The notes under the pieces are model-generated. The model saw only the letters and a list, made by a program, of their open reading frames with translations, ran no database searches and had not been told where the DNA came from. Shown here piece by piece: positions 1 through 7,341 of a DNA stretch of 11,080 nt. The translations under genes and the position numbers were made by a program. How positions within the stretch are numbered: position 1 is the stretch's first letter; each line of letters opens with the position of its first letter. The DNA comes from an uncultured Bacilli bacterium (GTDB lineage Bacteria; Bacillota_I; Bacilli_A; RF39; UBA660): contig CAKORQ010000017.1 of NCBI GenBank assembly GCA_934101445.1, positions 1 to 11,080 of the forward strand, given 5' to 3'.

Positions 1-2452
1 CTTTTTCTTCTTTTTTAACGTCAAATATTAACTCATCATGAACTTGCAATAACATTTTACTTTGAATATTATTTTCTTTAAAGGCCTCATATATTTCAAC
101 CATAGCCTTTTTCATAATATCAGCACAAGTTCCTTGAATTGGCGTATTAAGAGCAATCCTTTCGCCTTGTTGTCTTATCATATAATTTTTATTACTTAAT
201 TCCTCAATAGTCCGTTTACGATTAAATAATGTTCTAACTTCGCCCTGTTCATAGGCCTCTTTTATAATTTCATCCATATATTTTTTAACCCCTGGATATA
301 ATTCATAATACTTTTCGATAAATTTTTTAGCTTCTTTCGCCGGTATTTCTAAATTTTCTCCTAAGCCAAAACCACTGATACCATAAACAATACCAAAGAT
401 AACAGCCTTAGCCGTCTTACGCATTAAAGGAGTTACTTCACTTTGCGAAATACCATGAATATCCGCTGCTACTTTAGTATGAATATCTTCATCATTTAAA
501 TAAGCATTAATTAGTTCTTGTGATTTACTAATATGGGCCAGTAAGCGAAGTTCAATTTGAGAATAATCACAACTTAATAAGTAATCATATTCTGGATAAA
601 AAGCCTTCTTAATTTTTCTGCCTTCACTATCTTTGGCAGGAATATTTTGCATATTTGGTTCCACAGATGAAAGTCTACCCGTTCTCGTTAAATTTTGTTT
701 ATATATAGTATGTATCTTGCCGTCTTCTTTTATATAAGGAATAAGTCCCTCTAAGTAAGTCGTATAAAGTTTATTTAAGTTTCTAAATTCTAAAATATCA
801 TTAATTACCGGACTATAATTAACTAATTTTTTTAAAGTATCCACATCAGTCCTATAAGCCCCCGACTTATTTTTCTTAGCAAATGGTAAATTTAGCTTTT
901 CAAAAAGAATTACTCCTAATTGTTTAGGCGAGGCTATATTAAATTCTTCTCCACATTCAAAATAAATTCTTGTTTCTATATCTCTTATTTTCTTTTCTAC
1001 TTCTAAAGACATACTCTTTAATATCTCTTTATCACATTTAATGCCATTAAGTTCCATATTAGCCAGTACTTTAATTAAAGGCATTTCTATATTAGTAAAT
1101 AGACTATCCATATCTTCTAATTTAATTCTTTTAATATAATCATCTCTGGTATCATAAATAAAACGGGCCTTCGTTACTATATCTTTAGAATTAAAACCAT
1201 TTTTTAAAGAAGTATCATAAAATTCAACCTTATAATCTTTAGGTATCATCAGATACGCTATATCATCCTTAGTATTTTCTTCTAATAGATAAGAGACTAT
1301 CATTGTATCAAAAATAGTATTATTTAATATATCTTCATTTTTTAAAAGACAAATATTTTTCTTTAAATCATAAGTATACTTTATTTTATCCTTTAAATAA
1401 ACAAGAGTATCTTTAATTAATAATTTGGGAACATAATAATTATTCTTTTTAGTTACAACCGCCATTCCAACAATATTAGCGTCATGATAATTTTCTTTAT
1501 CCCCTTCAATATAGTAAGCATAAGTATCCGTATCTTCTATTTCCTTAGGATCTAAAATAGTTGTAAACTTTATTTCTTTTTGAGTACTTTTCGTACTTTT
1601 ATTTTTTAAAAGGGAAAAGAATTCTAATTCGCTAAAAATACTTGCAAGTTCTTCTAATTTAGGTCCTTCATATTTTATCTTAGTAAAATCAACATCAAGA
1701 GGAACTTTCTTATAAATGGTCGCTATTTCCTTAGAAATATAAGCACTTTCTTTATCATTTATTAATTTAGTTTTAACTGCGCCCTTTATCTCATCAATAT
1801 GACTATATATATCATCTAAATCTTCATAAGTTTTTAAAAGATTAATCGCTGTTTTATCCCCTATTCCTTTAACTCCCGGAATATTATCAGATGAGTCGCC
1901 GGCTAAGGCTTTATAATCAATCATATGAATAGGACTAAAGCCCCAGTCTTCCTTAAAACTTTCAGGATTATATCTTATATAATCTTTTGTTTTTAATAGT
2001 TTAACTTCGACTTCATCCGTAATTAACTGAAGTAAATCTTTATCACTAGAAATAATCGTAGCATCATATTCTTTATTATTATTACAGCAATCAGCAAATG
2101 TCCCAATAATATCATCAGCCTCAAAGGGTTCTAACTCATAATATTTAATCCCCATGGCCTCTAATATTTTTCTTGCCACCGGCATTTGTAATTTTAATTC
2201 TTCCGGAGTCTCACTTCTTCCGGCTTTATAAGTTTCATACTTTTCTTTTCGAAAGTTTTTGCCAATATCAAAGGCTACCATAATATACTTAGGTTTTTCT
2301 TCTTCAATTATTTTTTGCATCATATTAACAAAGCCATATAAGGCATTGGTAGGAAATCCTTTAGAGTTTTTCATCATATTACCACTATAGGCGGTTGCAT
2401 AATATGCCCTAAACATTAAATTATTACCATCAACTAAACATACTTTTTCCAT
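1..2452 (-). CDS. polA: DNA polymerase I, C-terminus cut off by the window edge
   Basis: This is family A DNA polymerase I, which fills gaps and removes RNA primers during replication and repair. I translated 817 codons from an ATG at 2452, preceded by AAAGGTGG five bases upstream. The N-terminal 5'-3' nuclease domain shows EADDIIGT, SSDKDLLQLI and GDSSDNIPGVKGIG. The polymerase domain shows TGRLSS, motif A DYSQIELR (Asp629), the O-helix RKTAKAVIFGIVYG (Arg678) and motif C QVHDEL (Asp806). The motif A to motif C spacing of 177 residues equals that of E. coli Pol I. In the middle 3'-5' exonuclease domain, the position of E. coli Asp355 is Tyr314 although Glu316 is kept, so proofreading is probably lost, as in Bacillus Pol I. 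About 40 C-terminal residues are missing. It has its own promoter and is separated from the upstream gene by a stem-loop. Identity is very secure. Confidence 0.97.
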   Translation of the reverse strand, partial: MEKVCLVDGNNLMFRAYYATAYSGNMMKNSKGFPTNALYGFVNMMQKIIEEEKPKYIMVAFDIGKNFRKEKYETYKAGRSETPEELKLQMPVARKILEAMGIKYYELEPFEADDIIGTFADCCNNNKEYDATIISSDKDLLQLITDEVEVKLLKTKDYIRYNPESFKEDWGFSPIHMIDYKALAGDSSDNIPGVKGIGDKTAINLLKTYEDLDDIYSHIDEIKGAVKTKLINDKESAYISKEIATIYKKVPLDVDFTKIKYEGPKLEELASIFSELEFFSLLKNKSTKSTQKEIKFTTILDPKEIEDTDTYAYYIEGDKENYHDANIVGMAVVTKKNNYYVPKLLIKDTLVYLKDKIKYTYDLKKNICLLKNEDILNNTIFDTMIVSYLLEENTKDDIAYLMIPKDYKVEFYDTSLKNGFNSKDIVTKARFIYDTRDDYIKRIKLEDMDSLFTNIEMPLIKVLANMELNGIKCDKEILKSMSLEVEKKIRDIETRIYFECGEEFNIASPKQLGVILFEKLNLPFAKKNKSGAYRTDVDTLKKLVNYSPVINDILEFRNLNKLYTTYLEGLIPYIKEDGKIHTIYKQNLTRTGRLSSVEPNMQNIPAKDSEGRKIKKAFYPEYDYLLSCDYSQIELRLLAHISKSQELINAYLNDEDIHTKVAADIHGISQSEVTPLMRKTAKAVIFGIVYGISGFGLGENLEIPAKEAKKFIEKYYELYPGVKKYMDEIIKEAYEQGEVRTLFNRKRTIEELSNKNYMIRQQGERIALNTPIQGTCADIMKKAMVEIYEAFKENNIQSKMLLQVHDELIFDVKKEEK

Positions 2453-2478
2453 AAAATCCACCTTTCCTCTACTTAATA

Positions 2479-2507
2479 AGTATACCACGCCCTTAGGCTT
2501 AATTCAC
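2479..2507 (-). promoter_or_regulatory. Putative polA promoter (extended -10)
   Basis: On the minus strand, GTGAAT (2507-2502) and TATACT (2484-2479) are separated by exactly 17 bases. TGG directly before the -10 gives the extended -10 form TGNTATACT. The -35 matches TTGACA at only three positions, so the extended -10 is the main evidence. A start about seven bases after the -10 would give a leader of roughly 20 nt containing the polA ribosome binding site. Confidence 0.55.
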
Positions 2508-2543
2508 TTAAAAACAAGTCTTTTTTCTTAATTTTTTATACTT

Positions 2544-2590
2544 AAAAAGAACTAGTTTTTAAAGTTTAAATAAAACTCCTACTAGTCCTT
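2544..2590 (-). terminator. Stem-loop terminator after the cohesin-like gene
   Basis: The minus-strand RNA pairs AAGGACUAGU (2590-2581) with ACUAGUUCUU (2556-2547) over ten base pairs with one G-U wobble. A second small hairpin, AGUUU/AAACU around UAUUU, can form in the loop. The 3' arm runs straight into a U tract (2548-2544). It begins 14 bases after the stop codon of the upstream gene and lies before the polA promoter, which is where a rho-independent terminator for the protease-cohesin unit would be expected. The long loop and AT-rich stem keep confidence moderate. Confidence 0.5.
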
Positions 2591-2604
2591 ACAATTCATC
2601 ACTT

Positions 2605-3216
2605 TTAAATATCATAAAATATTTCCCGTTTTTTTAATATTTTAATAGCAATAACGGCTCCTACTAAAAAGACTACTAAAAAAATAATAGGAATAAATTT
2701 ACCCGTTTCGGGATTCTTTATTGGTTCTTTAGTATTTTCTTCTTTTTTGGTGTCTTCTTCTTTTTTAGAATCATCTTGGATTTTATTGATAATTATACTA
2801 GGCTCTTCGGTATCATTTACCGTTTGAAAATTATCATCGGTATATTTTACATTCTTTAAAGTTATTTTAATATCTTTGGTATTATCACTACTTTTAGTGA
2901 TAGTCAGATTACAAACACCAAGATTACCAGTAAGAGGACTGGAATTATAAACACCAATTTTACTACCGGTTAAACCACCTTGCCAAATAGAGGCACATTC
3001 ATTTAATTTAATGGTTGCGCCCTCTGAGGCAATATCTGCAGAAAAGCCATAAATATTCTTACTTGTATTGATACCAACATCACAACTTATTTCTTCATTT
3101 ACTTTATAATAAGCCTTAGCACACGTAATACTAGTTTTATAATCTTCCAACGCTGATACTTTAAGAAATGAAGCACTAATTAGAAACCCCAAGATTAAAA
3201 GAAAATTTTTTCTCAT
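2605..3216 (-). CDS. Sortase-anchored cohesin-like surface protein
   Basis: A 203-residue exported surface protein. Residues 1-22 form a signal peptide likely cut after VSA. Residues 28-144 are a beta-rich domain with a cohesin-like pattern: an early conserved Gly-Phe strand (IYGFSADI, 55-62), a central LTGNLGVCNLTI (95-106) and a late strand followed by NVKYTDDNFQTV (122-133). It has four cysteines (32, 45, 74, 102), unusual for a cohesin and possibly two disulfides. A Lys/Glu-rich linker (147-167) leads to NPETG (168-172), a hydrophobic segment (174-191) and a basic tail KILKKR, the layout of a sortase signal with NPXTG in place of LPXTG. The start overlaps the protease stop as ATGA, so the two genes are translationally coupled. 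Since the protease ends in a dockerin, I infer that this protein displays it on the cell. The cohesin assignment is by pattern only; another immunoglobulin-like adhesin domain is the alternative. Confidence 0.75.
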   Translation of the reverse strand: MRKNFLLILGFLISASFLKVSALEDYKTSITCAKAYYKVNEEISCDVGINTSKNIYGFSADIASEGATIKLNECASIWQGGLTGSKIGVYNSSPLTGNLGVCNLTITKSSDNTKDIKITLKNVKYTDDNFQTVNDTEEPSIIINKIQDDSKKEEDTKKEENTKEPIKNPETGKFIPIIFLVVFLVGAVIAIKILKKREIFYDI

Positions 3217-6200
3217 TTTTTCATCACCTCACTATAAACTAAAGCCACATCCGATATATCATAGTCTTTATCACCATTAGTATCACCGGCTAAGGTAACT
3301 AAATCATCTGTAGTTACATTCATTATATTTGTATATAACTTAGCCACATCTGAGATATCAATTATTCCATCACCATTGACATCACCAATAAAAGATGCAG
3401 TATACTTTTCCAATAGATTAGCACCCTCATAAACTTCAATTCGATAGCCAGTTCCAATATAGGCATCGGCATTAATCTCTTCTTGCTTTTGATTATAAAC
3501 TTTTATTGTTTTAGTAGTAAAATTTTTAAGTAAACTAACTGGTGTTAAAGTCTGCTTAAAGATAATTTTCTTATTTTCACTATCAATAGTAACTTGAGAA
3601 TCTTCTTTTTTTACTTCTTCGTAAATAGCATACAAAGTAATAGTTTCTTCAGGCGTACTAATTAAATTAGTAACCTCTCCATTATCAGGATAACTATCCC
3701 CACTGCCATCATCTTTAGTATTCCATTTTAAAAACTTATAACCTTCCTTTTTAAATTGATTAGGACTTAATTTTGTTTTAGTATTTAAAGTTAGAGTCTG
3801 TATATCCATTGTTCCGGTACCACCATTGGCCTCATATTTTATATAGTATTTATCACTAATAGGCTCTACTTTTATATTAACCGTTTGCTTATAAATATCA
3901 TCATAACTTATAAACTTTAAAGTAGCCTCACCTACTTTCTTAGCACTTATAATATGAGTATTATCATCATAAGTTATATAATTATCATTATTTAGAATAG
4001 TTACTTTACTATTATTGATTCGAGATTTTGGCTCTAAGTAATCTTTTAAATTCACTTCTTTACCGGCTTTTATAGTAATTTCTTTAACTAAATTAGTAGG
4101 TTGGTAAGTAGCATTATTTAAAATAGGAAGACGATTATCATAAACATCATAATACATATCAAATAAAGGCAAATTAGCATAAGTTGTTTCTTTTCCATAA
4201 TCTTCAATATCTAAAGGACCATTATTTTTATTTATATTAAGTCCTGTGTTAGAATTAGTAAAATTATTACTCGTATCAAAATCATTAATTAAAGAAACTT
4301 CAATATTACTTGTAATGTTACTGCATAAAATACCACAACTATTACTAGTTCCTTTTATTTTTCCATTATTAATTGAAGCGCTTATCGTTAAAGGAGTTTC
4401 TTGAATTAATAAATTACCAATTAAGCCTCCGGCATTACTAGCACTTACACTGCCTAAATTTTCTAAGGCATTCAGACTTAAATTACTACTACTTTTAGCG
4501 TTAATGACTTCACCAAAGATACCACCGGCATCAGTTGCAGCATTAATACTGGCTGCGTTAAATAAACCATTTATTTCCGTACTTTCCATATCATTTTTAT
4601 AATTTAAAATGCCAAAAATACCACCGGCTACTTGGGAAGTACTGGTAACCGTTCCTGAATTAACGGCAATGGAACTTATAGAAACTGTTTTATCTTTATT
4701 GCTTAAATCAATCGTCCCAGCCACAACGCCAACATTTTTCTTACCAGTTATATTTACCTCATCGAACTTAATATTATTTATTAAGCCATGGTCAAGAGTA
4801 ATTTGATCTTTACCAACTATCTGCGATTGATAAGAAATATCACTAAATAAGCCAACATTATCTAAAGTACTATTAATATAAAGACCTTTAATAGTATGAC
4901 CTAAGCCGTTAAAATTACCGGTGAAGTTACTAATTGGTTCAAAACCCTTACCACTATTATAAAATTTACCATTCTTATCTTGAGTATCATAAGTTAAATC
5001 TAAATTATTTTCTAAAACAAAATTACTACTTGGTCTTAATCTTACCATATCTAATTGAATATTATTAGTAATCCTATAGGGATTAGTATTAGTCCCTGCT
5101 CCCCCTATATATAAAATATTATCCTTTATATTTACCTCTGAACTACTAAGAACAGTATTACCATCTAATACTTCTAAAATATATTTACCTGGAGTAACAG
5201 CACTATCAATATGAATCATTGAATATAAATTATTAGCAAAGATAGTATTTTCTTCACTAATAATATTAGTTGCAACTACCTTACCATTAGTATCTTTTAA
5301 ACGATAAACGACAATAGTACTATTATCTACATTACGTAATCTAGAAGTTATACGGACTGCATAATTATTTTCATTAGTAAAATAGGCCTCATAAGAAGAA
5401 TTATCAGTTGTAGCAATCTCAGTTTTATCAATATTATTAGTATAAACATGAACAGCCTTAGTATATGTTTGTTCACCTAAAAATTTATCTTTACTTAATT
5501 TTATCGTAAAATTATTTTGAATTTTTATATCTTTATCACTTAAATCTAGTTCATAAAAGCCAGGATAAGTAGATTTTATTTGACCTAAAAAAGTTGTATT
5601 AGAATCAGTTATTAAATTAACATTATAAGTAGTATTAGCATCCGGCAGTTCTATTTTAAGTTTAGTTATTTGTTCTAAAGTATTAGTTGGTTTAGTTATT
5701 TCTGTTCCGGTAGTATCAGTATAAAAGTTATCCCAATCTCTTTTCGATAAAGAGTTAATTGTATATATATTAATTTTGGAATCATAAGTAAAATAGACGT
5801 AATTATGGCTACTACCCCAAGAATTTTTTACTATCCAAACCCCTTTACCACTTACTAAATTAGTACTTGAACAATTGGTTATATCTTCGCTATAGTGTTT
5901 TTTATCATCACTAGTACAAACTTTATATTCTAAATCATCATCCCAACCAATTATATGCATAGCATGACTGCCACCGGAACAATAACCATTATTATAAACA
6001 ATCTCACTTTGTCCCATAAAAAATGAACAATCAGAATCAGGGCCAATTCCGCTTAAGTAAGCTCCGCCTTTTACAATAGCACTTTTAACTGATGTAATAT
6101 AACTATTTATATCATTTTGACTAGCACTAGCAAAATCCAGCCTTGGATAATGGTAAGTAGAATCAACTTGATAATCAGATGTTTTAAAATTATAAACATC

Positions 6201-6908
6201 ACTAGCAAGAATCTGAGTAAGATTTTCAATCTCGGTTTTATGTCCATCCGTCCAGGATTGAGGAGCCATTCCTAAACTATCTAAAACTATTTCCTCTGGA
6301 TTACTAAACCAAGCCCCAGCATTTAACTTTCTTTCATTACGGGTCCCTTTTCGTTTATATAATTGTTCTGCATTTAAAAGACCATTTGAGGCGGTAGCAT
6401 AATCTAGTTGGTGTTCATCAAAGTCATATAAATCACCCGTGCTTATTAAAAACATACTCTCTAAATAAGAATTAATAGCATAAGCCCAACATAAGCCTTC
6501 GGAGCCTTGATTTTTTACTGATGTTACATAGTTATTTCCGTTAACATCTCTTAAATCATAACTACTTGGATAGTTTTCTAAAGAGGCCTCTGCTGGAGCC
6601 ACAAAATCAACAACGGTTGTGCTTGGTATAACCTCATAATCTTCCTTAATATCACTATCTAAATAATTTATAAAGTCATTATTTAAATAAGGCTCATTAG
6701 TTTTTTTATTTTTTTCCGTTAATAAAATATCTCCGGTTTCTTCATAATAATTTTTAATATATTCTTTAACATTGCTTGAAAGATAAGAATATGATTTTGT
6801 TTCTAAAAGATAATTAATATCATTTAATTTTTGCTCTCTTTTGATAATTCCAAAGCCAAACCCTATAAATATTAAACAAATCAAAAAAGGAATTAAATTT
6901 TTTTTCAT
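3213..6908 (-). CDS. Secreted papain-family (C1) cysteine protease with GLUG repeats and C-terminal dockerin
   Basis: A 1231-residue modular secreted protease. Residues 1-22 are a hydrophobic export signal with no clear cleavage site, so it may act as an anchor. Residues 23-110 look like a propeptide. The papain domain (about 113-385) has oxyanion Gln134 and Cys140 in QGSEGLCW, His315 in GGSHAMHIIGW and Asn362 in KNSWG, so the catalytic set is complete. Residues 390-490 resemble the lectin-like domain that often follows bacterial C1 peptidases. Residues 600-930 hold GLUG-type repeats (NVGVVAG, AGGIFG, AGGLIG), probably a beta-helix. Residues 1021-1097 match an InlB B-repeat (EGYKFLKWN). Residues 1103-1173 are the short domain often seen before dockerins. 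The dockerin (1175-1231) has two calcium loops, DVNGDGIIDISD and DTNGDKDYDISD. The next gene encodes a cohesin-like anchored protein and overlaps by four bases. The substrate is unknown; host or dietary glycoproteins are plausible. Confidence 0.93.
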   Translation of the reverse strand: MKKNLIPFLICLIFIGFGFGIIKREQKLNDINYLLETKSYSYLSSNVKEYIKNYYEETGDILLTEKNKKTNEPYLNNDFINYLDSDIKEDYEVIPSTTVVDFVAPAEASLENYPSSYDLRDVNGNNYVTSVKNQGSEGLCWAYAINSYLESMFLISTGDLYDFDEHQLDYATASNGLLNAEQLYKRKGTRNERKLNAGAWFSNPEEIVLDSLGMAPQSWTDGHKTEIENLTQILASDVYNFKTSDYQVDSTYHYPRLDFASASQNDINSYITSVKSAIVKGGAYLSGIGPDSDCSFFMGQSEIVYNNGYCSGGSHAMHIIGWDDDLEYKVCTSDDKKHYSEDITNCSSTNLVSGKGVWIVKNSWGSSHNYVYFTYDSKINIYTINSLSKRDWDNFYTDTTGTEITKPTNTLEQITKLKIELPDANTTYNVNLITDSNTTFLGQIKSTYPGFYELDLSDKDIKIQNNFTIKLSKDKFLGEQTYTKAVHVYTNNIDKTEIATTDNSSYEAYFTNENNYAVRITSRLRNVDNSTIVVYRLKDTNGKVVATNIISEENTIFANNLYSMIHIDSAVTPGKYILEVLDGNTVLSSSEVNIKDNILYIGGAGTNTNPYRITNNIQLDMVRLRPSSNFVLENNLDLTYDTQDKNGKFYNSGKGFEPISNFTGNFNGLGHTIKGLYINSTLDNVGLFSDISYQSQIVGKDQITLDHGLINNIKFDEVNITGKKNVGVVAGTIDLSNKDKTVSISSIAVNSGTVTSTSQVAGGIFGILNYKNDMESTEINGLFNAASINAATDAGGIFGEVINAKSSSNLSLNALENLGSVSASNAGGLIGNLLIQETPLTISASINNGKIKGTSNSCGILCSNITSNIEVSLINDFDTSNNFTNSNTGLNINKNNGPLDIEDYGKETTYANLPLFDMYYDVYDNRLPILNNATYQPTNLVKEITIKAGKEVNLKDYLEPKSRINNSKVTILNNDNYITYDDNTHIISAKKVGEATLKFISYDDIYKQTVNIKVEPISDKYYIKYEANGGTGTMDIQTLTLNTKTKLSPNQFKKEGYKFLKWNTKDDGSGDSYPDNGEVTNLISTPEETITLYAIYEEVKKEDSQVTIDSENKKIIFKQTLTPVSLLKNFTTKTIKVYNQKQEEINADAYIGTGYRIEVYEGANLLEKYTASFIGDVNGDGIIDISDVAKLYTNIMNVTTDDLVTLAGDTNGDKDYDISDVALVYSEVMKK
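3224..3230 (-). promoter_or_regulatory. Ribosome binding site of the cohesin-like gene inside the protease gene
   Basis: GAGGTGA on the minus strand lies within the last codons of the protease gene, seven bases before the ATG at 3216. With the ATGA stop/start overlap this fixes the start of the cohesin-like gene and indicates coupled translation of the two partners. Confidence 0.75.
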
Positions 6909-6933
6909 ATCACACTACACCTACTATATACTA

Positions 6934-6942
6934 AGTATAACA
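6934..6942 (-). promoter_or_regulatory. Putative extended -10 promoter of the protease-cohesin unit
   Basis: TGTTATACT on the minus strand is a perfect TGN-TATACT extended -10. It resembles the TGGTATACT found before polA. No good -35 is visible: the 17-base position falls in the U/T tract of the rpoZ terminator. A start near 6927 would give a leader of about 19 nt with a modest AGGTG ribosome site nine bases before the ATG. The protease unit could therefore be transcribed independently of rpoZ. Confidence 0.5.
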
Positions 6943-6950
6943 AATTTAAG

Positions 6951-6972
6951 AAAAAAAAGGAACTAGTTTTCC
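6951..6972 (-). terminator. Short hairpin with U8 tract at the rpoZ stop codon
   Basis: The minus-strand RNA GGAA-AACUAG-UUCC (6972-6959) is followed directly by eight uridines (6958-6951). The stem is only four base pairs (a further AAAG/UUUU pairing is possible past a U-U mismatch), and the TAG stop of rpoZ sits in the loop. The long U tract favours termination; the small stem keeps confidence low. Confidence 0.4.
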
Positions 6973-7160
6973 ACTTTGATTAGACCATGTTCTAATTCTT
7001 CAAGGGCTCTTCCTAGTTCTTTTTTACTCTTATATTCATTTTCATTCATTTGAAAATGTTTATTTTCCATCATTTGCTTACTACGACGAGAAGCAATGTG
7101 GACTAACTTGTACTTTGAGTCTACGATATTTAATAATTTATCAATAGATGGGTATAACAT
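6963..7160 (-). CDS. rpoZ: DNA-directed RNA polymerase omega subunit
   Basis: A 65-residue protein matching the omega subunit, which binds and stabilises the beta' subunit of RNA polymerase. The N-terminus MLYPSIDKLLNIVDSKYKLV followed by HIASRRSKQM is the family hallmark (MLxPSIDxLLxxVDSKYxLV, then an Ala/Ser-Arg-Arg helix). The C-terminal SKKELGRALEELEHG is the second conserved block. Length is normal for the family. The start is fixed by AAGGAGTG seven bases upstream. The usual neighbours gmk, coaBC and priA are absent on both sides: a pilin-like gene lies upstream and a surface protease downstream, so this housekeeping gene has been relocated or its cluster broken up. It appears to be a single-gene transcript. 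Confidence 0.93.
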   Translation of the reverse strand: MLYPSIDKLLNIVDSKYKLVHIASRRSKQMMENKHFQMNENEYKSKKELGRALEELEHGLIKVEN

Positions 7161-7179
7161 AATTAATCACTCCTTACAT

Positions 7180-7218
7180 AAATTATGATACTATGTTTTT
7201 ATTTTTTTATCATAATTT
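7180..7218 (-). promoter_or_regulatory. Inverted repeat overlapping the probable rpoZ promoter
   Basis: The 11-base arms AAATTATGATA and TATCATAATTT are exact reverse complements separated by 17 bases. On the minus strand their inner ends provide ATGATA (4 of 6 to TTGACA) and TATCAT (5 of 6 to TATAAT) with exactly 17 bases between, so the palindrome and the likely rpoZ promoter coincide. A start near 7178 would give a leader of about 18 nt with the strong ribosome site. It could be a repressor operator or a leader hairpin; in such AT-rich DNA, chance is also possible. Confidence 0.45.
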
Positions 7219-7228
7219 CTCTAAAAAT

Positions 7229-7250
7229 TTGACACTTTATTGACACTTTT
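7229..7250. repeat. Two tandem copies of TTGACACTTT, 11-base period
   Basis: TTGACACTTTA and TTGACACTTTT follow each other without a gap on the plus strand. The period of 11 bases is about one helical turn, and the pair lies just upstream of the probable rpoZ promoter. This is compatible with a binding site for a regulator. No plus-strand gene or convincing -10 follows, so the TTGACA match is not read as a forward promoter. Confidence 0.4.
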
Positions 7251-7263
7251 TCTTCACTAATCC

Positions 7264-7307
7264 TGATTTTGTGCTAAATGAGCCATTTATTATTCTTGAT
7301 TTTGTGC
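7264..7307. repeat. Direct repeat TGATTTTGTGC, two copies 33 bases apart
   Basis: Exact 11-base copies lie at 7264-7274 and 7297-7307. Between them is a small inverted repeat, TAAATG/CATTTA (7275-7280, 7284-7289). The gap between the pilin-like gene and rpoZ otherwise holds no open frame. Function unknown; possible regulator sites or the remains of a decayed element. Confidence 0.35.
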
Positions 7308-7341
7308 AAGCGACAGTATTAATTTTAAAATTTTGCACTTT

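Noticed and set aside
2547..2590. ACTAGT copies (also near 6963) as an insertion-sequence end or attachment site
   Set aside because: The copies fit the paired arms of a terminator; there is no transposase, no target duplication and no bounded element between 2547 and 6970.
4609..4806. Open frame of 65 codons on the plus strand
   Set aside because: It lies wholly antisense to the GLUG-repeat part of the protease gene, has no ribosome site and no recognisable product; it is a shadow of the real gene.
6870..6885. Lipoprotein signal around Cys11 of the protease
   Set aside because: The residue before Cys is Ile, not Gly, Ala or Ser, so it does not fit a lipobox, and Cys11 lies in the middle of the hydrophobic stretch.
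7229..7268. Plus-strand promoter from the perfect TTGACA boxes
   Set aside because: No -10 element is found 16-18 bases downstream of either box, and no plus-strand gene follows.
7229..7307. CRISPR-like array
   Set aside because: The repeats are only 10-11 bases long, occur twice each, and no cas genes are present.
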